DNA of 64,000 nt from Hippasteria phrygiana (Eukaryota > Echinodermata > Asteroidea > Valvatida > Goniasteridae): positions 186,001-250,000 of the forward strand of contig JAZGUH010000087.1 in assembly GCA_037893225.1 (NCBI GenBank), read 5' to 3'. Below are positions 1 to 12,286 of the stretch, piece by piece (within the stretch, counting starts at the first letter, position 1; the number at the start of each line of letters is the position of its first letter). The translations under genes were made by a program, and so were the position numbers. The notes below the pieces were generated by a model. It was given only the letters and a program-made list of their open reading frames with translations. It made no database searches and was not told the DNA's origin.

Positions 1-232
1 GGAGAAAATTCAAACCTCGCAATGTTTATTTTCTTTCCAGCCAACATCTGTGTGCATATTACCGTCTATTTATTGCTCCATGCATGTCAAATTCCCTGGG
101 GTATGGACTTGCTTTACTCATTCATAATTGCATGAAATATCAACCAAATTCAGTAATTTTGACATGTATGGATAGCTTAGATCTGGCGCTACATGTTGCA
201 ATTATCGGCGGCTTCTTAGAGTTAAAACTTGT
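1..232 (+). repeat. Reference monomer of the satellite (first unit)
   Basis: This unit defines the position numbers p1-p232. Base counts are A 63, C 46, G 41, T 82 (37.5% G+C). CpG dinucleotides sit at p18, p63, p187, p206 and p209, with one more at p38 when p39 is G. Visible short palindromes are CATGCATG (p79-86), AGATCT (p179-184), and ACATGT at p162-167 and p191-196. Weak dyads are TTCAT/ATGAA (p121-125 with p132-136), AAATT/AATTT (p146-150 with p155-159) and, when p58 is G, AACAT/ATGTT (p43-47 with p56-60). The diagnostic variable sites are p27, p39, p54, p58, p64, p83/84, p95, p97/98, p105, p117, p142, p150, p156, p158, p168, p171, p199, p203, p216/217 and p226. No CENP-B-box-like motif is present on either strand. 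No function can be assigned. Confidence 0.95.
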
Positions 233-3200
233 GGAGAAAATTCAAACCTCGCAATGTTTATTTTCTTTCCGGCCAACATCTGTGTACATGTTACCGTCTA
301 TTTATTGCTCCATGCATGTCAAATTCCCTGGGGTATGGACTTGCTTTACTCATTCATAATTGCATGAAATATCAACCAAATTCAGTAATTTTGACATGTA
401 TGGATAGCTTAGATCTGGCGCTACATGTTGCAATTATCGGCGGCTTCCCAGAGTTAAAACTTGTGGAGAAAATTCAAACCTCGCAATGTTTATTTTCTTT
501 CCAGCCAACATCTGTGTGCATATTACCGTCTATTTATTGCTCCATGCATGTCAAATTCCCTGGGGTATGGACTTGCTTTACTCATTCATAATTGCATGAA
601 ATATCAACCAAATTCAGTAATTTTGACATGTATGGATAGCTTAGATCTGGCGCTACATGTTGCAATTATCGGCGGCTTCTTAGAGTTAACACTTGTGGAG
701 AAAATTCAAACCTCGCAATGTTTATTTTCTTTCCGGCCAACATCTGTGTACATGTTACCGTCTATTTATTGCTCCATGGCTGTCAAATTCCCTGGGGTAT
801 GGACTTGCTTTACTCATTCATAATTGCATGAAATATCAACCAAATGCAGTAATTTTGACATGTATGTATAGCTTAGATCTGGCGCTACATGTTGCAATTA
901 TCGGCGGCTTCCCAGAGTTAAAACTTGTGGAGAAAATTCAAACCTCGCAATGTTTATTTTCTTTCCAGCCAACATCTGTGTGCATATTACCGTCTATTTA
1001 TTGCTCCATGCATGTCAAATTCCCTGGGGTATGGACTTGCTTTACTCATTCATAATTGCATGAAATATCAACCAAATTCAGTAATTTTGACATGTATGGA
1101 TAGCTTAGATCTGGCGCTACATGTTGCAATTATCGGCGGCTTCTTAGAGTTAAAACTTGTGGAGAAAATTCAAACCTCGCAATGTTTATTTTCTTTCCGG
1201 CCAACATCTGTGTACATGTTACCGTCTATTTATTGCTCCATGCATGTCAAATTCCCTGGGGTATGGACTTGCTTTACTCATTCATAATTGCATGAAATAT
1301 CAACCAAATTCAGTAATTTTGACATGTATGTATAGCTTAGATCTGGCGCTACATGTTGCAATTATCGGCGGCTTCCCAGAGTTAAAACTTGTGGAGAAAA
1401 TTCAAACCTCGCAATGTTTATTTTCTTTCCAGCCAACATCTGTGTGCATATTACCGTCTATTTATTGCTCCATGCATGTCAAATTCCCTGGGGTATGGAC
1501 TTGCTTTACTCATTCATAATTGCATGAAATATCAACCAAATTCAGTAATTTTGACATGTATGGATAGCTTAGATCTGGCGCTACATGTTGCAATTATCGG
1601 CGGCTTCTTAGAGTTAAAACTTGTGGAGAAAATTCAAACCTCGCAATGTTTATTTTCTTTCCGGCCAACATCTGTGTACATGTTACCGTCTATTTATTGC
1701 TCCATGCATGTCAAATTCCCTGGGGTATGGACTTGCTTTACTCATTCATAATTGCATGAAATATCAACCAAATGCAGTAATTTTGACATGTATGTATAGC
1801 TTAGATCTGGCGCTACATGTTGCAATTATCGGCGGCTTCCCAGAGTTAAAACTTGTGGAGAAAATTCAAACCTCGCAATGTTTATTTTCTTTCCAGCCAA
1901 CATCTGTGTGCATATTACCGTCTATTTATTGCTCCATGCATGTCAAATTCCCTGGGGTATGGACTTGCTTTACTCATTCATAATTGCATGAAATATCAAC
2001 CAAATTCAGTAATTTTGACATGTATGGATAGCTTAGATCTGGCGCTACATGTTGCAATTATCGGCGGCTTCTTAGAGTTAACACTTGTGGAGAAAATTCA
2101 AACCTCGCAATGTTTATTTTCTTTCCGGCCAACATCTGTGTACATGTTACCGTCTATTTATTGCTCCATGGCTGTCAAATTCCCTGGGGTATGGACTTGC
2201 TTTACTCATTCATAATTGCATGAAATATCAACCAAATGCAGTAATTTTGACATGTATGTATAGCTTAGATCTGGCGCTACATGTTGCAATTATCGGCGGC
2301 TTCCCAGAGTTAAAACTTGTGGAGAAAATTCAAACCTCGCAATGTTTATTTTCTTTCCAGCCAACATCTGTGTGCATATTACCGTCTATTTATTGCTCCA
2401 TGCATGTCAAATTCCCTGGGGTATGGACTTGCTTTACTCATTCATAATTGCATGAAATATCAACCAAATTCAGTAATTTTGACATGTATGGATAGCTTAG
2501 ATCTGGCGCTACATGTTGCAATTATCGGCGGCTTCTTAGAGTTAAAACTTGTGGAGAAAATTCAAACCTCGCAATGTTTATTTTCTTTCCGGCCAACATC
2601 TGTGTACATGTTACCGTCTATTTATTGCTCCATGCATGTCAAATTCCCTGGGGTATGGACTTGCTTTACTCATTCATAATTGCATGAAATATCAACCAAA
2701 TTCAGTAATTTTGACATGTATGGATAGCTTAGATCTGGCGCTACATGTTGCAATTATCGGCGGCTTCTTAGAGTTAAAACTTGTGGAGAAAATTCAAACC
2801 TCGCAATGTTTATTTTCTTTCCAGCCAACATCTGTGTGCATATTACCGTCTATTTATTGCTCCATGCATGTCAAATTCCCTGGGGTATGGACTTGCTTTA
2901 CTCATTCATAATTGCATGAAATATCAACCAAATTCAGTAATTTTGACATGTATGGATAGCTTAGATCTGGCGCTACATGTTGCAATTATCGGCGGCTTCT
3001 TAGAGTTAAAACTTGTGGAGAAAATTCAAACCTCGCAATGTTTATTTTCTTTCCGGCCAACATCTGTGTACATGTTACCGTCTATTTATTGCTCCATGCA
3101 TGTCAAATTCCCTGGGGTATGGACTTGCTTTACTCATTCATAATTGCATGAAATATCAACCAAATTCAGTAATTTTGACATGTATGGATAGCTTAGATCT

Positions 3201-3248
3201 GGCGCTACATGTTGCAATTATCGGCGGCTTCTTAGAGTTAAAACTTGT
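1..3248 (+). repeat. Domain 1: seven 464-bp dimeric higher-order repeats
   Basis: Fourteen 232-bp monomers alternate strictly between two forms. One form has p39 A and p54 G (TTCCAG with TGTGCATATT), starting at 1, 465, 929, 1393, 1857, 2321 and 2785. The other has p39 G and p54 A (TTCCGG with TGTACATGTT). The p39 A allele is absent from the rest of the window, and this domain lacks the p27 A allele, the p203 C allele and any 231-bp monomer, all of which are common further right. Within it, a stretch of about 927 bp (about 404-1330) recurs 1392 bp later (about 1796-2722), sharing the unusual CCATGGCTG variant and the p226 C variant. Confidence 0.93.
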
Positions 3249-5100
3249 GGAGAAAATTCAAACCTCGCAATGTTTATTTTCTTTCCGGCCAACATCTGTG
3301 TGCATATTACCTTCTATTTATTGCTCCATGCCTGTCAAATTCCCCAGGGTATGACTTGCTTTACTCATTCATAATTGCATTAAATATCAACCAAATTCAG
3401 TAATTTTGACATGTATGGATAGCTTAGATCTGGCGCTACATGTTGCAATCATCGGCGGCTTCCCAGAGTTAAAACTTGTGGAGAAAATTCAAACCTCGCA
3501 ATGTTAATTTTCTTTCCGGCCAACATCTGTTTACATATTACCGTCTATTTATTGCTCCATGCATGTCAAATTCCCTGGGGTATGGACTTGCTTTATTCAT
3601 TCATAATTGCATGAAATATCAACCAAATTCAGTATTTTTGACATGTATGGATAGCTTAGATCTGGCGCTACATGTTGCAATTATCGGCGGCTTCTTAGAG
3701 TTAACACTTGTGGAGAAAATTCAAACCTCGCAATGTTTATTTTCTTTCCGGCCAACATCTGTGTGCATATTACCTTCTATGTATTGCTCCATGCCTGTCA
3801 AATTCCCCAGGGTATGACTTGCTTTACTCATTCATAATTGCATGAAATATCAACCAAATTCAGTAATTTTGACATGTATGGATAGCTTAGATCTGGCGCT
3901 ACATGTTGCAATCATCGGCGGCTTCCCAGAGTTAAAACTTGTGGAGAAAATTCAAACCTCGCAATGTTAATTTTCTTTCCGGCCAACATCTGTGTACATG
4001 TTACCGTCTATTTATTGCTCCATGAATGTCAAATTCCCAGGGGTATGGACTTGCTTTATTCATTCATAATTGCATGAAATATCAACCAAATTCAGTAATT
4101 TTGACATGTATGGATAGCTTAGATCTGGCGCTACATGTTGCAATTATCGGCGGCTTCTTAGAGTTAAAACTTGTGGAGAAAATTCAAACCTCGCAATGTT
4201 TATTTTCTTTCCGGCCAACATCTGTGTGCATATTACCTTCTATTTATTGCTCCATGCCTGTCAAATTCCCCAGGGTATGACTTGCTTTACTCATTCATAA
4301 TTGCATTAAATATCAACCAAATTCAGTAATTTTGACATGTATGGATAGCTTAGATCTGGCGCTACATGTTGCAATCATCGGCGGCTTCCCAGAGTTAAAA
4401 CTTGTGGAGAAAATTCAAACCTCGCAATGTTAATTTTCTTTCCGGCCAACATCTGTTTACATATTACCGTCTATTTATTGCTCCATGCATGTCAAATTCC
4501 CTGGGGTATGGACTTGCTTTATTCATTCATAATTGCATGAAATATCAACCAAATTCAGTATTTTTGACATGTATGGATAGCTTAGATCTGGCGCTACATG
4601 TTGCAATTATCGGCGGCTTCTTAGAGTTAACACTTGTGGAGAAAATTCAAACCTCGCAATGTTTATTTTCTTTCCGGCCAACATCTGTGTGCATATTACC
4701 TTCTATGTATTGCTCCATGCCTGTCAAATTCCCCAGGGTATGACTTGCTTTACTCATTCATAATTGCATGAAATATCAACCAAATTCAGTAATTTTGACA
4801 TGTATGGATAGCTTAGATCTGGCGCTACATGTTGCAATCATCGGCGGCTTCCCAGAGTTAAAACTTGTGGAGAAAATTCAAACCTCGCAATGTTAATTTT
4901 CTTTCCGGCCAACATCTGTGTACATGTTACCGTCTATTTATTGCTCCATGAATGTCAAATTCCCAGGGGTATGGACTTGCTTTATTCATTCATAATTGCA
5001 TGAAATATCAACCAAATGCAGTATTTTTGACATGTATGGATAGCTTAGATCTGGCGCTACATGTTGGAATTATCGGCGGCTTCTTAGAGTTAACACTTGT
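3249..5100 (+). repeat. Two tandem copies of a 926-bp tetramer
   Basis: Monomer lengths run 231, 232, 231, 232 twice (units 3249-4174 and 4175-5100). Private variants repeat exactly 926 bases apart: CATTAAAT (near 3380 and 4306), CTGTTTACAT (near 3530 and 4456), CTATGTATTG (near 3781 and 4707) and CCATGAATG (near 4023 and 4949). Identity seems to extend from about 3135 into the last monomer. It breaks near 5016, where p150, p156, p199 and p226 switch. This block introduces the p27 A, p117 T, p203 C and CCCCAGGGTATGACT alleles that are missing to its left. Confidence 0.9.
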
Positions 5101-8100
5101 GGAGAAAATTCAAACCTCGCAATGTTTATTTTCTTTCCGGCCAACATCTGTGTGCATATTACCGTCTATTTATTGCTCCATGCATGTCAAATTCCCTGGG
5201 GTATGGACTTGCTTTACTCATTCATAATTGCATGAAATATCAACCAAATACAGTAATTTTGACATGTATGGATAGCTTAGATCTGGCGCTACATGTTGCA
5301 ATTATCGGCGGCTTCCCAGAGTTAAAACTTGTGGAGAAAATTCAAACCTCGCAATGTTTATTTTCTTTCCGGCCAACATCTGTGTACATGTTACCGTCTA
5401 TTTATTGCTCCATGCATGTCAAATTCCCTGGGGTATGGACTTGCTTTACTCATTCATAATTGCATGAAATATCAACCAAATTCAGTAATTTTGACATGTA
5501 TGGATAGCTTAGATCTGGCGCTACATGTTGCAATTATCGGCGGCTTCTTAGAGTTAAAACTTGTGGAGAAAATTCAAACCTCGCAATGTTTATTTTCTTT
5601 CCGGCCAACATCTGTGTGCATATTACCTTCTATTTATTGCTCCATGCCTGTCAAATTCCCCAGGGTATGACTTGCTTTACTCATTCATAATTGCATGAAA
5701 TATCAACCAAATTCAGTAATTTTGACATGTATGGATAGCTTAGATCTGGCGCTACATGTTGCAATCATCGGCGGCTTCCCAGAGTTAAAACTTGTGGAGA
5801 AAATTCAAACCTCGCAATGTTAATTTTCTTTCCGGCCAACATCTGTGTACATGTTACCGTCTATTTATTGCTCCATGCATGTCAAATTCCCTGGGGTATG
5901 GACTTGCTTTATTCATTCATAATTGCATGAAATATCAACCAAATGCAGTATTTTTGACATGTATGGATAGCTTAGATCTGGCGCTACATGTTGCAATTAT
6001 CGGCGGCTTCTTAGAGTTAAAACTTGTGGAGAAAATTCAAACCTCGCAATGTTTATTTTCTTTCCGGCCAACATCTGTGTGCATATTACCTTCTATTTAT
6101 TGCTCCATGCCTGTCAAATTCCCCAGGGTATGACTTGCTTTACTCATTCATAATTGCATGAAATATCAACCAAATTCAGTAATTTTGACATGTATGGATA
6201 GCTTAGATCTGGCGCTACATGTTGCAATCATCGGCGGCTTCCCAGAGTTAAAACTTGTGGAGAAAATTCAAACCTCGCAATGTTAATTTTCTTTCCGGCC
6301 AACATCTGTGTACATATTACCGTCTATTTATTGCTCCATGCATGTCAAATTCCCAGGGGTATGGACTTGCTTTATTCATTCATAATTGCATGAAATATCA
6401 ACCAAATGCAGTATTTTTGACATGTATGGATAGCTTAGATCTGGCGCTACATGTTGGAATTATCGGCGGCTTCTTAGAGTTAACACTTGTGGAGAAAATT
6501 CAAACCTCGCAATGTTTATTTTCTTTCCGGCCAACATCTGTGTACATGTTACCGTCTATTTATTGCTCCATGCCTGTCAAATTCACTGGGGTATGGACTT
6601 GCTTTACTCATTCATAATTGCATGAAATATCAACCAAATGCAGTAATTTTGACATGTATGTATAGCTTAGATCTGGCGCTACATGTTGCAATCATCGGCG
6701 GCTTCCCAGAGTTAAAACTTGTGGAGAAAATTCAAACCTCGCAATGTTTATTTTCTTTCCGGCCAACATCTGTGTGCATATTACCGTCTATTTATTGCTC
6801 CATGCATGTCAAATTCCCTGGGGTATGGACTTGCTTTACTCATTCATAATTGCATGAAATATCAACCAAATACAGTAATTTTGACATGTATGGATAGCTT
6901 AGATCTGGCGCTACATGTTGCAATTATCGGCGGCTTCTTAGAGTTAACACTTGTGGAGAAAATTCAAACCTCGCAATGTTTATTTTCTTTCCGGCCAACA
7001 TCTGTGTACATGTTACCGTCTATTTATTGCTCCATGCATGTCAAATTCCCTGGGGTATGGACTTGCTTTACTCATTCATAATTGCATGAAATATCAACCA
7101 AATGCAGTAATTTTGACATGTATGTATAGCTTAGATCTGGCGCTACATGTTGCAATCATCGGCGGCTTCCCAGAGTTAAAACTTGTGGAGAAAATTCAAA
7201 CCTCGCAATGTTTATTTTCTTTCCGGCCAACATCTGTGTACATGTTACCGTCTATTTATTGCTCCATGCATGTCAAATTCCCTGGGGTATGGACTTGCTT
7301 TACTCATTCATAATTGCATGAAATATCAACCAAATGCAGTAATTTTGACATGTATGGATAGCTTAGATCTGGCGCTACATGTTGCAATCATCGGCGGCTT
7401 CCCAGAGTTAAAACTTGTGGAGAAAATTCAAACCTCGCAATGTTAATTTTCTTTCCGGCCAACATCTGTGTACATGTTACCGTCTATTTATTGCTCCATG
7501 CATGTCAAATTCCCTGGGGTATGGACTTGCTTTATTCATTCATAATTGCATGAAATATCAACCAAATGCAGTATTTTTGACATGTATGGATAGCTTAGAT
7601 CTGGCGCTACATGTTGGAATTATCGGCGGCTTCTTAGAGTTAACACTTGTGGAGAAAATTCAAACCTCGCAATGTTTATTTTCTTTCCGGCCAACATCTG
7701 TGTACATGTTACCGTCTATTTATTGCTCCATGCCTGTCAAATTCACTGGGGTATGGACTTGCTTTACTCATTCATAATTGCATGAAATATCAACCAAATG
7801 CAGTAATTTTGACATGTATGTATAGCTTAGATCTGGCGCTACATGTTGCAATCATCGGCGGCTTCCCAGAGTTAAAACTTGTGGAGAAAATTCAAACCTC
7901 GCAATGTTTATTTTCTTTCCGGCCAACATCTGTGTGCATATTACCGTCTATTTATTGCTCCATGCATGTCAAATTCCCTGGGGTATGGACTTGCTTTACT
8001 CATTCATAATTGCATGAAATATCAACCAAATACAGTAATTTTGACATGTATGGATAGCTTAGATCTGGCGCTACATGTTGCAATTATCGGCGGCTTCTTA

Positions 8101-8578
8101 GAGTTAACACTTGTGGAGAAAATTCAAACCTCGCAATGTTTATTTTCTTTCCGGCCAACATCTGTGTACATGTTACCGTCTATTTATTGCTCCATGCCTG
8201 TCAAATTCCCTGGGGTATGGACTTGCTTTACTCATTCATAATTGCATGAAATATCAACCAAATGCAGTAATTTTGACATGTATGGATAGCTTAGATCTGG
8301 CGCTACATGTTGCAATCATCGGCGGCTTCCCAGAGTTAAAACTTGTGGAGAAAATTCAAACCTCGCAATGTTAATTTTCTTTCCGGCCAACATCTGTGTA
8401 CATGTTACCGTCTATTTATTGCTCCATGCATGTCAAATTCCCAGGGGTATGGACTTGCTTTACTCATTCATAATTGCATGAAATATCAACCAAATGCAGT
8501 ATTTTTGACATGTATGGATAGCTTAGATCTGGCGCTACATGTTGGAATTATCGGCGGCTTCTTAGAGTTAACACTTGT
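5101..8578 (+). repeat. Domain 2, left part: five- and four-monomer units
   Basis: Fifteen monomers, including two of 231 bp (5565 and 6028, CCCCAGGGTATGACT type). From 6259 the order of types repeats as a five-monomer unit (6259-7418, 1160 bp) and then a four-monomer unit (7419-8346, 928 bp). The units are marked by the rare TTCACTGGGG variant (p95 A) at 6585, 7745 and, in the next block, 8673. Monomers with CAAATACAG (p150 A) and GTTGGAATT (p199 G) occur here; these two alleles are confined to roughly 5-15.5 kb and 5-12.7 kb respectively. Confidence 0.85.
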
Positions 8579-11500
8579 GGAGAAAATTCAAACCTCGCAA
8601 TGTTTATTTTCTTTCCGGCCAACATCTGTGTACATGTTACCGTCTATTTATTGCTCCATGCCTGTCAAATTCACTGGGGTATGGACTTGCTTTACTCATT
8701 CATAATTGCATGAAATATCAACCAAATGCAGTAATTTTGACATGTATGTATAGCTTAGATCTGGCGCTACATGTTGCAATCATCGGCGGCTTCCCAGAGT
8801 TAAAACTTGTGGAGAAAATTCAAACCTCGCAATGTTTATTTTCTTTCCGGCCAACATCTGTGTGCATATTACCGTCTATTTATTGCTCCATGCATGTCAA
8901 ATTCCCTGGGGTATGGACTTGCTTTACTCATTCATAATTGCATGAAATATCAACCAAATACAGTAATTTTGACATGTATGGATAGCTTAGATCTGGCGCT
9001 ACATGTTGCAATTATCGGCGGCTTCTTAGAGTTAACACTTGTGGAGAAAATTCAAACCTCGCAATGTTTATTTTCTTTCCGGCCAACATCTGTGTACATG
9101 TTACCGTCTATTTATTGCTCCATGCCTGTCAAATTCCCTGGGGTATGGACTTGCTTTACTCATTCATAATTGCATGAAATATCAACCAAATGCAGTAATT
9201 TTGACATGTATGTATAGCTTAGATCTGGCGCTACATGTTGCAATCATCGGCGGCTTCCCAGAGTTAAAACTTGTGGAGAAAATTCAAACCTCGCAATGTT
9301 TATTTTCTTTCCGGCCAACATCTGTGTGCATATTACCGTCTATTTATTGCTCCATGCCTGTCAAATTCCCCAGGGTATGACTTGCTTTACTCATTCATAA
9401 TTGCATGAAATATCAACAAAATTCAGTAATTTTGACATGTATGGATAGCTTAGATCTGGCGCTACATGTTGCAATCATCGGCGGCTTCCCAGAGTTAAAA
9501 CTTGTGGAGAAAATTCAAACCTCGCAATGTTAATTTTCTTTCCGGCCAACATCTGTGTACATATTACCGTCTATTTATTGCTCCATGCATGTCAAATTCC
9601 CTGGGGTATGGACTTGCTTTATTCATTCATAATTGCATGAAATATCAACCAAATGCAGTATTTTTGACATGTATGGATAGCTTAGATCTGGCGCTACATG
9701 TTGCAATTATCGGCGGCTTCTTAGAGTTAAAACTTGTGGAGAAAATTCAAACCTCGCAATGTTTATTTTCTTTCCGGCCAACATCTGTGTGCATATTACC
9801 TTCTATTTATTGCTCCATGCCTGTCAAATTCCCCAGGGTATGACTTGCTTTACTCATTCATAATTGCATGAAATATCAACCAAATTCAGTAATTTTGACA
9901 TGTATGGATAGCTTAGATCTGGCGCTACATGTTGCAATCATCGGCGGCTTCCCAGAGTTAAAACTTGTGGAGAAAATTCAAACCTCGCAATGTTAATTTT
10001 CTTTCCGGCCAACATCTGTGTACATATTACCGTCTATTTATTGCTCCATGCATGTCAAATTCCCAGGGGTATGGACTTGCTTTATTCATTCATAATTGCA
10101 TGAAATATCAACCAAATGCAGTATTTTTGACATGTATGGATAGCTTAGATCTGGCGCTACATGTTGGAATTATCGGCGGCTTCTTAGAGTTAACACTTGC
10201 GGAGAAAATTCAAACCTCGCAATGTTTATTTTCTTTCCGGCCAACATCTGTGTACATGTTACCGTCTATTTATTGCTCCATGCCTGTCAAATTCCCTGGG
10301 GTATGGACTTGCTTTACTCATTCATAATTGCATGAAATATCAACCAAATGCAGTAATTTTGACATGTATGTATAGCTTAGATCTGGCGCTACATGTTGCA
10401 ATCATCGGCGGCTTCCCAGAGTTAAAACTTGTGGAGAAAATTCAAACCTCGCAATGTTTATTTTCTTTCCGGCCAACATCTGTGTGCATATTACCGTCTA
10501 TTTATTGCTCCATGCATGTCAAATTCCCTGGGGTATGGACTTGCTTTACTCATTCATAATTGCATGAAATATCAACCAAATACAGTAATTTTGACATGTA
10601 TGGATAGCTTAGATCTGGCGCTACATGTTGCAATTATCGGCGGCTTCTTAGAGTTAACACTTGTGGAGAAAATTCAAACCTCGCAATGTTTATTTTCTTT
10701 CCGGCCAACATCTGTGTACATGTTACCGTCTATTTATTGCTCCATGCCTGTCAAATTCCCTGGGGTATGGACTTGCTTTACTCATTCATAATTGCATGAA
10801 ATATCAACCAAATGCAGTAATTTTGACATGTATGTATAGCTTAGATCTGGCGCTACATGTTGCAATCATCGGCGGCTTCCCAGAGTTAAAACTTGTGGAG
10901 AAAATTCAAACCTCGCAATGTTTATTTTCTTTCCGGCCAACATCTGTGTGCATATTACCTTCTATTTATTGCTCCATGCCTGTCAAATTCCCCAGGGTAT
11001 GACTTGCTTTACTCATTCATAATTGCATGAAATATCAACCAAATTCAGTAATTTTGACATGTATGGATAGCTTAGATCTGGCGCTACATGTTGCAATCAT
11101 CGGCGGCTTCCCAGAGTTAAAACTTGTGGAGAAAATTCAAACCTCGCAATGTTAATTTTCTTTCCGGCCAACATCTGTGTACATATTACCGTCTATTTAT
11201 TGCTCCATGCATGTCAAATTCCCTGGGGTATGGACTTGCTTTATTCATTCATAATTGCATGAAATATCAACCAAATGCAGTATTTTTGACATGTATGGAT
11301 AGCTTAGATCTGGCGCTACATGTTGCAATTATCGGCGGCTTCTTAGAGTTAAAACTTGTGGAGAAAATTCAAACCTCGCAATGTTTATTTTCTTTCCGGC
11401 CAACATCTGTGTGCATATTACCTTCTATTTATTGCTCCATGCCTGTCAAATTCCCCAGGGTATGACTTGCTTTACTCATTCATAATTGCATGAAATATCA

Positions 11501-12286
11501 ACCAAATTCAGTAATTTTGACATGTATGGATAGCTTAGATCTGGCGCTACATGTTGCAATCATCGGCGGCTTCCCAGAGTTAAAACTTGTGGAGAAAATT
11601 CAAACCTCGCAATGTTAATTTTCTTTCCGGCCAACATCTGTGTACATATTACCGTCTATTTATTGCTCCATGCATGTCAAATTCCCAGGGGTATGGACTT
11701 GCTTTATTCATTCATAATTGCATGAAATATCAACCAAATGCAGTATTTTTGACATGTATGGATAGCTTAGATCTGGCGCTACATGTTGGAATTATCGGCG
11801 GCTTCTTAGAGTTAACACTTGCGGAGAAAATTCAAACCTCGCAATGTTTATTTTCTTTCCGGCCAACATCTGTGTACATGTTACTGTCTATTTATTGCTC
11901 CATGCCTGTCAAATTCCCTGGGGTATGGACTTGCTTTACTCATTCATAATTGCATGAAATATCAACCAAATGCAGTAATTTTGACATGTATGTATAGCTT
12001 AGATCTGGCGCTACATGTTGCAATCATCGGCGGCTTCCCAGAGTTAAAACTTGTGGAGAAAATTCAAACCTCGCAATGTTTATTTTCTTTCCGGCCAACA
12101 TCTGTGTGCATATTACCGTCTATTTATTGCTCCATGCATGTCAAATTCCCTGGGGTATGGACTTGCTTTACTCATTCATAATTGCATGAAATATCAACCA
12201 AATTCAGTAATTTTGACATGTATGGATAGCTTAGATCTGGCGCTACATGTTGCAATTATCGGCGGCTTCTTAGAGTTAACACTTGT
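8579..12286 (+). repeat. Tandem 1622-bp heptamer higher-order repeat
   Basis: Monomer types repeat with a period of 1622 bp (five units of 232 and two of 231). Matching monomer starts include 8811/10433, 9043/10665, 9506/11128, 9969/11591, 10201/11823 and 10433/12055. A private T-to-C change at p232 (CTTGCGGAG) is shared at 10200 and 11822. Periodicity starts after the p95 difference near 8674 and ends near 12204, where p150 differs. Small differences between copies are visible: p64 G or T near 9338 and 10960, CAACAAAA near 9415, and CTGTCT near 11885. Confidence 0.88.

Noticed and set aside
25..75. Minus-strand AATAAA hexamers (from TTTATT at p25-30 and p70-75) as polyadenylation signals
   Set aside because: Hexamers are expected by chance in A/T-rich DNA, there is no gene to terminate, and the p27 A allele removes one of them in many monomers.
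121..136. Hairpin TTCAT-AATTGC-ATGAA as a functional structure
   Set aside because: The stem is only 5 bp and the changes at p124, p132 and p133 are not compensatory.
1..232. Internal duplication of the monomer (for example two half-length ancestors)
   Set aside because: Only short shared words such as CAAATTC and ACATGT recur; I could not align the two halves.
173..249. RNA polymerase III A-box-like (TAGCTTAGATCTGG) and B-box-like (ATTCAAACC) sequences, hinting at a tRNA-derived origin
   Set aside because: The matches are partial, the spacing (about 66 bp start to start) is longer than in tRNAs, and no cloverleaf can be drawn. Degenerate motifs of this kind arise by chance.
84..359. Short ATG-initiated frame starting in CATGCATG of the first monomer
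   Set aside because: It is the tail of the same repeat-derived frame, broken in other monomers by the CATGCCTG allele.
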